Assembly (NCBI GenBank): GCA_026874595.1
Contig: CM049317.1
Location: 40,636,401-40,700,400, forward strand
Length of the DNA stretch: 64,000 bases
Reading direction: 5' to 3'
From: Sipunculus nudus
Lineage: Eukaryota > Annelida > Sipuncula > Golfingiida > Sipunculidae
Both the position numbers and the translations under genes were made by a program. Within the stretch, counting starts at the first letter, position 1. Every line of letters starts with the position of its first letter. Under the pieces are notes generated by a model. It was not told the origin of the DNA, did no database searches, and saw nothing but the letters and a program-made list of their open reading frames with translations. Of this stretch, positions 56,621-64,000 are shown piece after piece.

Positions 56621-57397
56621 AACATCAAATTATTTTGCAGGAAAAATTTTAAAAAGAATTAATAAGTTGGACAAAAGTCTATCAGTGCAAAATTAAAAAC
56701 ATGCCAACGAAAAAACTATCAGAATTTAATTTCAAACTATTACATGGCATTATTCCAACAGGTACCAAAGTGTCCAAATGGAACTCAAATATTTCCCATC
56801 TTTGTAAATTTTGTAATGTAAATGAAAATGCTGAACATATGCTGTATGAATGTAAATTATTGAGGGGGATATGGGAAAATATTATGAAAATACTTCATAT
56901 CCAGATAAACTGGGAAACGCTCGTAATTGGTCATAAATACGCACTGGATGGTAATTTTGTAAAAATGAACAATTTCATAATATCAGTAACTACGTATGCC
57001 ATTTTTAAGTGCAATATGCATTGTAAATATAATGAAATTAGCCTGTCAGAGAGTAAAATACGACAATATATATCGCAAGATATTATGAAACGTGTATATA
57101 TGCAGAAATATTTAAAATAACCTTACTTGAATCAAATTTTCATTGATAGATTTATAAAAATTAAATATAGTATTTTATCTGTATGTTAATATTGTATGTT
57201 TATTAATTTTTCATTATATTCTTAAATGTTATTGTACTGACAGATAAAAAGTAATAAGTATTTTGAGTGTATTCATTCCATCCCCTCTATCTGTCGGAGT
57301 GGATATGGCTTTGTCAAAGGCAGAGTATATTGCAATAAAGGTCATTAAAAAAAAAAAATCACGTATGATAATATTTGATATCGAAAAAAAAAAAAAC
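56621..57397 (+). mobile_element. 5'-truncated LINE 3' fragment inserted in opposite orientation
   Basis: It carries a 139-codon frame (56701-57120) whose LSEFNFKLLHGIIPTGTKV and LCKFCNVNENAEHMLYEC (a CCHC knuckle, Cx2Cx8Hx4C) are the C-terminus of an L1/Tx1-like ORF2. It continues into a 3' UTR ending ...GCAATAAAGGTCATT and 12 A (57346-57358). A second poly-A of 13 bases follows after a 24-bp stretch. It is flanked on both sides by the same 249-bp piece of the host LINE. The reading frame itself is intact over this stretch, which suggests a younger insertion. Confidence 0.85.
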
Positions 57398-57961
57398 AAG
57401 ATCGTGTTCATGGATATTTAAATTGATTTTAGAGACAACTCTCTTTTTTATTACAGCTTGACCTCCATCAGTATCAATGTGATTTAAACATACATTGAAA
57501 TCTCCACCTATAACTACTTTCAAATCATCATCATGGCAGTTTTCTCTGATAACAGTATTAAAATTTTCATAAAATTGCACTTGCTCTGTCTCTTTGTTTG
57601 GAGCATATATGTTACATAAGAGGAACAGACATTCTTTAATGATGCATTTCAATATTATATATCTATCATCTTTGTCTACAATCACATCTTTAAACTTATA
57701 TTCTAAGTTTTCACTAACAATTATCATAACCCCTTTACTGCAAGTTGTTCCATGAGAAAAATACATATGACCTCTCCATTGCTTGGACCAGCTATTTATA
57801 TCCTCTTTTTTACTATGCGACTCTTGAATAAAACCCACCCCTTGTACACAACCATGTTTATGAAACCAATTAAAAATTTTTCTTCTCTTTTCATATTTCC
57901 TCATTCCTCTTACGTTCAAAGAGATTATATTTACCCAATTTGCTTTATTATACATAGCCAT
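57398..57961 (-). pseudogene. LINE ORF2 endonuclease, first half
   Basis: The frame opens MAMYNKANWVNIISLNVRGM at 57961. SLNVRG and GVGFIQESHSKKEDI carry the catalytic Asn and Glu, and LLCNIYAPNKETEQVQFYEN and IGGDFN follow. This is the APE endonuclease of an L1/Tx1-like ORF2. The frame is open until it meets the A-rich end of the inserted LINE fragment at 57397. A small frame upstream (about 58040) is unassigned. Confidence 0.9.
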
Positions 57962-58871
57962 CTATGAAGTGATGTAAGAATTGAAATATCATACTCTGTG
58001 TTTCTCCAGTTAAATGACTATTTCTACGATTTGCATCCATTACAAAAATAACACAGACAAGTACTTTACAAACACATGTAATATGAATAGTAGTAAAAAG
58101 CATGAACTTTCAATTAAACCATAGAGGTATTTGGGCCTGCACCTTTTCATTACTATCCTAGCATAGCACTAATTATTAGAAAAAAAATTATACATCACAT
58201 ATTCAATAATAAAGTGTGTGTCCAAATGTTATTTGCAATATAACAACTAGTATAAGAAGAGTCAGGGGGCCAAGCTCTGTACTGTGCAAAAATCGGGTTG
58301 TACCTTACAGCCTCAGATATAAAATTTTACACCCCTTACATGTTTAAAAGATCCACCCTAGAGTTTGGAAAGTAATGTTGGCAGTCTCAATACTCTTGCA
58401 AAATTACTTTTAGTATTGCTTTTGTTTCAGAAGGTTAAGTAATTTTATGACTTTTTTACTACCTGCTTCTGATCCATTTTTAATTCACAGCTGCTACTTG
58501 CTTGTATATATTTTCACAAATATGGTACCATTGATTAGCTAAGAACTAGGGCTTTGACATACAGTAAGAATTTTTATGACAATAATTATATGTCAGTGAT
58601 TGTGGAACCTATAACTTACCCCCACCCGTCAAATTTTCCAAAGTTCTATACAATTTTTCTTTGTACGTACATTTGTTTCAGCTAAGGATTAATTTAAGAT
58701 TATTATACAATTGCCATGGGATTTTTCTATCAAATGCATGTCTATTCTTACTGAAATCTTCGTGTTTTCTTCAATTTTGCTTCAAATAAAAAAAATTGTT
58801 TATACGATTGTAATTTTCAGCACGTCAGTGCCTTTGCTGGTTATATTCAAGATAACCTCTACAGAAACACA

Positions 58872-59093
58872 GCTACAGAAAGCACAGATACAGAAAAAGT
58901 GGTTTTGATTCTCTCGACAGTCTCAGGCAACAAACACATGTATGCATTGACAAAGCCAGACTTCAGAGCACTACCTCTCACAGAGGATGCGTTCAGATTT
59001 CATGTTCTCATGTACTATATGTCTATAGCACTTTACAAAGGGGCACAAGTCACCCAGATCTGCCACCACCAACAGAGTTTTGCCGGACCATAG
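58872..59093 (+). pseudogene. Short coding-like fragment (LPLTEDAFRFH)
   Basis: The frame reads VSGNKHMYALTKPDFRALPL followed by TEDAFRFHVLMYYMSIALYK and ends at a TAG after QSFAGP. The LPxTxDAFxxHxxR-like core recurs, in my memory, in uncharacterised domesticated or transposon-derived proteins of marine invertebrates. That is a weak recollection, not a search. There is no ATG with good context and no flanking exon. It is best read as a relic of such a protein, or possibly chance. Confidence 0.25.
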
Positions 59094-59259
59094 ATAAAGG
59101 AAAACTTTTACTAGTAATGATGTCAAAACCAGCAAAGCCAGACATTATCAAAACTGTGTTTTGAAATGTAGAACATCAAAATGCTTGTTCCTGCATTCGT
59201 GATACGGAAACTATACAATTCTTTCATATTACTCATTCAACACAAAATGTTTTGCTCTC

Positions 59260-59262
<3 letters not shown>

Positions 59263-59337
<75 letters not shown>
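59263..59337. repeat. (TA)n microsatellite
   Basis: About 37 AT units. Confidence 0.97.
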
Positions 59338-59339
<2 letters not shown>

Positions 59340-62300
59340 ACTGCATGTAAAAAAAAAGAAAATGTAAGAACAAATTGAAGTAGGTGGCATCACGTACAAG
59401 CTTTAGCATGCAGTATATCGCAGTTTTAAGACATGATAACTTTTTTTCTTCATACTGTACTAGGATGTTTAAAGTTAATCCATGTAACTACTGTTTGGAA
59501 AATGGTTGTCGTGCGAATTTTTATTCAAGGTGGTCCAGTAATACTGAAATGCGTCTGACTAAAATTTTCTAATTCAGTTTTGTGGTCTGATGCTGAATAT
59601 AAAATGACCACAAATAATTAAAGAATGGTTTTATTGATATATATATAATTTTCAAAATTATAAATATTGAATATTATTTTTCCGTTTAATGGTTGTCATC
59701 ATTTTCTTTTAAAGGATAAACTAGATTCAAGATCAATATGTTTAGTCAATTCGAAGTCAATTATAAACCAAAGTGGACCATTCAAATCGAAATTTTTTAC
59801 AACTCTTGGTAAATATTGTTAAGATAGGGTCGCCTTGAATTTATTTAAACTTCATTTTTATGATCTATGGCAAAATCTTGAAAAGCTGAAAGTAAAAACT
59901 CAACTGAAATAACTTAAAAAGTAGTACAAATATACAAAACACAAGCCTAAAGAATAATGTCCCTCAATTGATCAGCATAGACTGATCGTATAAATCCAAA
60001 CCCCTCTGAGAGAGGGACAAAAATGACGATGATGTGCAGAATGGAAGAATTCTGTTAAAAGAAACTTAAAAGATATTTCGAAAAATTACAGAGATGCTCT
60101 TAAGAATTCAGTACATTGTTACAGATATGATCCAATTGACATTTATCATTGCTAGTGTATAAGATGTGGATAAAGGTGTTGATGATATATTATACTTATC
60201 ACTCTCCAAACCAGCTTTTTTTCCTGGCTCAAATTGTTATTTGTTGTTATTAAATAAGGTTTTGTGTTCTAATCATGATAATAATGAAATAAAAATCCAG
60301 GTAAAGCCACAGACCTACTGCCAAAGATAAATCCATCCAAGATCAAGGTTTATTTGATCTGATCATCAGCTCTTACTGATTTTGTACTAAATATGATGAT
60401 GCAATATTATTCTGAAAGCAGGGTTGTAAAATTCATGATGGCAGTACTTGTTTAAATGCGGTCCATTATTTCTTATATAGAAAGCAAGGCAAAGTATTTA
60501 TTAAACAACCCTGGTTAAAAAGAAAGGTGTGACTTCCAACGTGTTTCATATCATGTTTCTTGAACCCATAGAATATTTATTCATGTAGCCTGTGTTCTTT
60601 CAAGAAGAATCAATTAATATCAAATTTGAGGTTTGACAAGAATATTCCTTGTCTGGTAGATACGATTTGTGCCCTGCCGATAATTTGTATTTATACACTA
60701 ATAAATGATACCACACTTCAGTATTCATGTGACTCGCTCCTGCGACCGAGGAGGTTATGTTTCCAGCCCGGTATGATAATTGCTTGCTAGAATATTGGAA
60801 TAGGCCGGCCTATGGTTCAGTTGACTCAATTTCGTATGTACGTCTCTATCTTTTTTTTTTGTCTTTTTGCTTATCTGTACACACTCTACATATCACACGT
60901 TTGATATTAATCAAATGTAAATATTAATTAGCCCTCGAAGCCGATCATTTTCAAGCAGGTTCATCCGGGATGTATATCACTGAAAACTCGCACTGGGTTA
61001 GCGCTGGGCTTCTGATCCTCTAATTAGTAGCATCATTATCAAGACCATGCATAAAACAGAATGAACTGATTTTCAAGAAACTTTGTAGAGTGCCAGGCAT
61101 GAAATATTAAAAAAAATCATTGAATATTGGTACAAAAAGCGCATTATGGATCCAGTGGGTTGTTTTGCATTGAAAGAGGTTTTATGCACTAATGTGTGCC
61201 CTCTAGTTAAAGGATTTAAACATCTGTTACATTTTCTACTACTAGTTCTTTATTGAAATGGAGGTGATGTGCACATCTATTTAACTAATATTATATATAT
61301 TAGGAGATAAATAATGTGTCCATACATACTGTATCATGATAGAGAGATAAACCCCACATTTATTTATGACATTTTATTGAATTTACATACACCTGGTTGC
61401 AGTAAAATATTATCTATAACTTATCAATGTATTTCTATGTTGTCTTCAAGTAAAAGGATATACAAAGATTAATTACATGTATTTTCTGAATCGGTCCTGA
61501 GTAAAAAATAAGATGAGTCTAAATCACATCCAAACACGGTTTTCGTTATTACTCAGTCAGATCCCACCTCAATTACCCAACCAAATAAATGTAGATAATT
61601 AATCAATTGGTCTCCTCATTCTCTTCGAGGGTATTTATTTGGCAATACGTAGTGTTTTTTTTTTAAGCGAGTACGTTGAATATAAGTAAGTTAGGGACAT
61701 TTAAGTGACACTACTCCCTTATCTGTGACAGTTTGGATGTTTCTTCCTGTGCCTTAACATGCCAATCTACATATGCGATTTACCAAAAAACGCCCTTAAT
61801 TTTGATACTGGCATCAGGCAGACTTAAACTAGATACCCATACGAATATTTTCATACCAGTTATCCTTTGTATATATTTTGGTGTCACTATCTCCTTAAAT
61901 ATGACCCTTTTCAAAGGTCCCCTACGGTCATGTAAGAGACACTATAAAAAGTTTAAATATGAACCACGTTCTACTTTTTCTCATCCATTGGTAGGTTTTA
62001 GCACATCACCGCTCAGATATAGTTGTGTTTAAATCAATTTAAAAGGGAAAACTGATCTAAGTAGAGTGATTCTGATTTGCTGATTAGTTATTTTAATGCT
62101 TACAAATGTAAGAAGTTTCGTTTGAATATGTTTTTAAGTTAAGTTCCACGTTGTCTGCCGTTTCCTGTTTTAGCGACCATTTTCATGAATAAGGGGGTAG
62201 GGGTACAAAGGGGATTGCTACATATCTGTCTTTCACCTCAGCAACTAATGCATGTAACTAAAAGAAAGAGGAATAATCATATAAAATCTTAATGCTTTAA

Positions 62301-62757
62301 AAAGGTCTTTGTGTAAAAGCATACAGAAACTGTGTTCACTTATGTGAGATTGCTTGAAAGAAATTTGGGTTATATGTTGGTTCTTGTAAGCCATAATTGT
62401 TCACATATATGAATGAAGGATTTTTTTAAATCAACTTTGTGTGTCTTATTATGTTTGTCCATATAAATACCTACATTTAAGATATAACTTGCTGTTTTAG
62501 TTCTTTGGGGTCTGAGAGAGCAAATTTGGGCTTATCACACAAAAATGTATACAGCTGGTACAAAAAATGCTCCTTGCAATGTTGTGCAAGAGTGTCCTGA
62601 TTGCCAACATTGGTTTTCTGATTCACAAGATGTCTACCTCTACGAAAAATAAAGTGAAAATTTTATATAAGCCCGGGCAATTTTTTTTTCAAAATTACTT
62701 GCTTTGGCCCCCTGACTAGAACCATATAGTGCACTTCAACAATGTGATCAGAATCAT

Positions 62758-63543
62758 CTATATCCTTTGCAAATATTTTCCACTCCATGTCCAAGCAGTT
62801 TGTACCTTGGGATCATTTCTTACTCTATTGAAAACCAGTTCTTTACACAAGTCATCGACTATCATGATCCCTGTATTTTTTAGTTGCTTTCTCTCTTTTT
62901 GTACTGCATTTCTATCATCTGTGTTCTTGAACCTCACTATCATTGATCTAGGTTTACTCTGCCTTTTCTTACCCACTCTGTGTGCAGTATCTGTTCCATG
63001 TGCTGGCATGACAATTCATATGCATTTTTTCATTGAGTAAGTTAACAACTGTTTCTTTACAGTTTTCATCTCTCACTCCCTCTGTAAGACCAGTGATCCT
63101 GATGTTTAACCTACGAGAGTACTGCTCGTTGTTAACAGCCTGAACTTTTGCTTGGAGTGCTTTCTCTTTAGTGTCTTGAGATTCTTTTCTTAAGTCACCG
63201 TTTTCTTTTTCTAATTTGTCAACCTATCGCTCTAAAGCATCTGTTCTAGTTTCCAGTTCAAACACTCTACCTTCTATTTTCCCTATATATGTCTCTATTA
63301 CAGCTTTGAATTCGTTTTTTATCTCTACTTTCAGTTGTACAAGCATATGTCACTAAGCACTTTCTCTGTTACCATTCCCTCTGCCATCTCTCTGTCTTTA
63401 TTTTCACTGTCTTCACTACCCTTTTTCAAACAGTATTTAATTTTTTTAGATGAAAGGTGAGAACCCTGTGGGGATGAACTAGAAGTGCTTGAGGTACTAG
63501 ACAATACAGACCTTAATCTTTTTCTGTCATCATCCCCAGACAT
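62758..63543 (-). pseudogene. L1/Tx1-like LINE ORF1 (frameshifted)
   Basis: It opens MSGDDDRKRLRSVLSSTSST at 63543, a Ser-rich and basic N-terminus. After a frameshift near 63335 a heptad-rich coiled coil follows (KAVIETYIGKIEGRVFELE, LEKENGDLRKESQDTKE). Next is NNEQYSRRLNIRITGLTEG, the start of the RRM of L1-type ORF1 proteins (about 63090-63140). After another frameshift near 63010 the C-terminal domain reads KPRSMIVRFKNTDDRNAV, NTGIMIVDDLCKELVFNRV and TAWTWSGKYLQRI, ending in a stop near 62758. This nucleic-acid chaperone would package LINE RNA. It is on the same strand and 5' of the ORF2 at 57961, but 4.8 kb away. Confidence 0.88.
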
Positions 63544-64000
63544 GTCAATGTGAAAACTTTCAGTAAATAATTGTTAATAACACAATAATCCTAAGAATAT
63601 GTGCAGGCCCAAATTTAAAAGAAAGATTTACATTATATAAATCATTCCTGTGTATATTTTCCTCATTTCAACCAAACAAGTATAGAAAATTCACAACACT
63701 ACAGGCCAGAACTATATAGAAACCGGGCTTCAGCCTAACGCCGGTACCTTATTCACAACGGGTGTCGCATATTAAATTGTTTCCTGAAAAAGGCCGATAC
63801 ATATTATTTTCCTGAGAATTCCCGTATTTAATTTTGCTCATAACATGAGTTTATTATATTAGAGGTGAACGGGGGTGTTGGGGCGGAGCCCCCACCTACA
63901 GCTTAATTTTCCTGTTCAAATATAGTAAATGGTTTCCCATTTCGCGATAGATGGCGCTTCAATTGCAGATATAAATGAACAAAACTCGCTCTTCATGGTA
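63544..64000. other. Upstream of LINE ORF1
   Basis: Possible LINE 5' UTR, not delimited. GTTGGGGCGGAGCCCCC near 63877 is a core of a common dispersed repeat (compare 31268). No gene. Confidence 0.4.

Larger units (their letters stand above)
57962..62757. other. 4.8-kb AT-rich segment between LINE ORF2 and ORF1
   Basis: No gene with a recognised product. Contents: a short coding-like fragment at 58872-59093 (separate entry), (TA)n at 59263-59337, a GTAGGTGGCA motif near 59382 and a 99-codon frame at 61733-62032 with no recognised motif. If ORF1 and ORF2 belong to one element, most of this would be an insertion or an expanded inter-ORF region. Confidence 0.5.

Noticed and set aside
61733-62032. 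99-codon plus-strand frame
   Set aside because: AT-rich sequence with no motif, no splice signals and no conserved-looking composition. Not distinguishable from chance.
1-64000. tRNA or rRNA genes
   Set aside because: No stretch with the tRNA A/B boxes in correct spacing or rRNA core sequence was recognised by eye. A dedicated scan would be needed to exclude them.

Overview
This window is repeat-dense animal DNA, most likely from a bivalve or another mollusc. The evidence is composition and repeat content: AT-rich spacers, long homopolymer and (TA)n tracts, a Ty3/gypsy-type LTR retrotransposon with a SCAN-like Gag, a DIRS retrotransposon with a tyrosine recombinase, an L1/Tx1-like LINE, and several repeats built like the Pearl family described in bivalves (core tandem units plus a GACA/GACG-type microsatellite). 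Species assignment is inference. I found no complete host gene, rRNA or tRNA. Nearly every convincing protein match is a decayed transposable-element gene.

Layout. 1-950: featureless. 950-5420: 100-bp satellite (A1), interrupted by a 212-bp insertion. 5421-10090: AT-rich spacer. 10120-10320: short GC-rich dimer. 10380-15715: 77-bp satellite (B) carrying a telomere-like CCCTAACCCT core, split by an 819-bp hAT-like element with a perfect 8-bp target duplication. 15716-20535: spacer with a diverged ~870-bp duplication. 20535-22790: satellite A again in opposite orientation (A2), organised as a 612-bp higher-order repeat. 23511-24807: pair of 156-bp inverted repeats. 25754-26605: minus-strand solo LTR. 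27645-29291: integrase, then RT, then RNase H remnants of a Gmr1-like element, with integrase upstream of RT. 29394-30890: foldback-type repeat containing a GACA-rich array. 31310-35518: a 156-bp array split by an LTR-gag-protease retrotransposon. 35519-36493 and 37210-38741: two Pearl-like elements, the second inside a foldback repeat. 39870-47874: DIRS element with inverted terminal repeats, gag, RT/RNase H, tyrosine recombinase and an internal complementary region. 47968-49450: TIR element rich in short CG-containing palindromes. 51245-52300: two small tandem repeats. 52848-57961: minus-strand L1/Tx1-like ORF2, split by a plus-strand LINE 3' fragment flanked by a 249-bp duplication. 62758-63543: minus-strand LINE ORF1.

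The pieces work together only as nested parasites. Arrays were hit by transposons, and retroelements were hit by other retroelements. All autonomous elements seen here are inactivated by frameshifts, stops or deletions. The observations I rate highest are the integrase-before-RT order supported from two separate copies, the DIRS ICR that spells the complement of a left/right end junction, the unusually long LINE target duplication, and the near-symmetrical A1 - B - A2 satellite layout.
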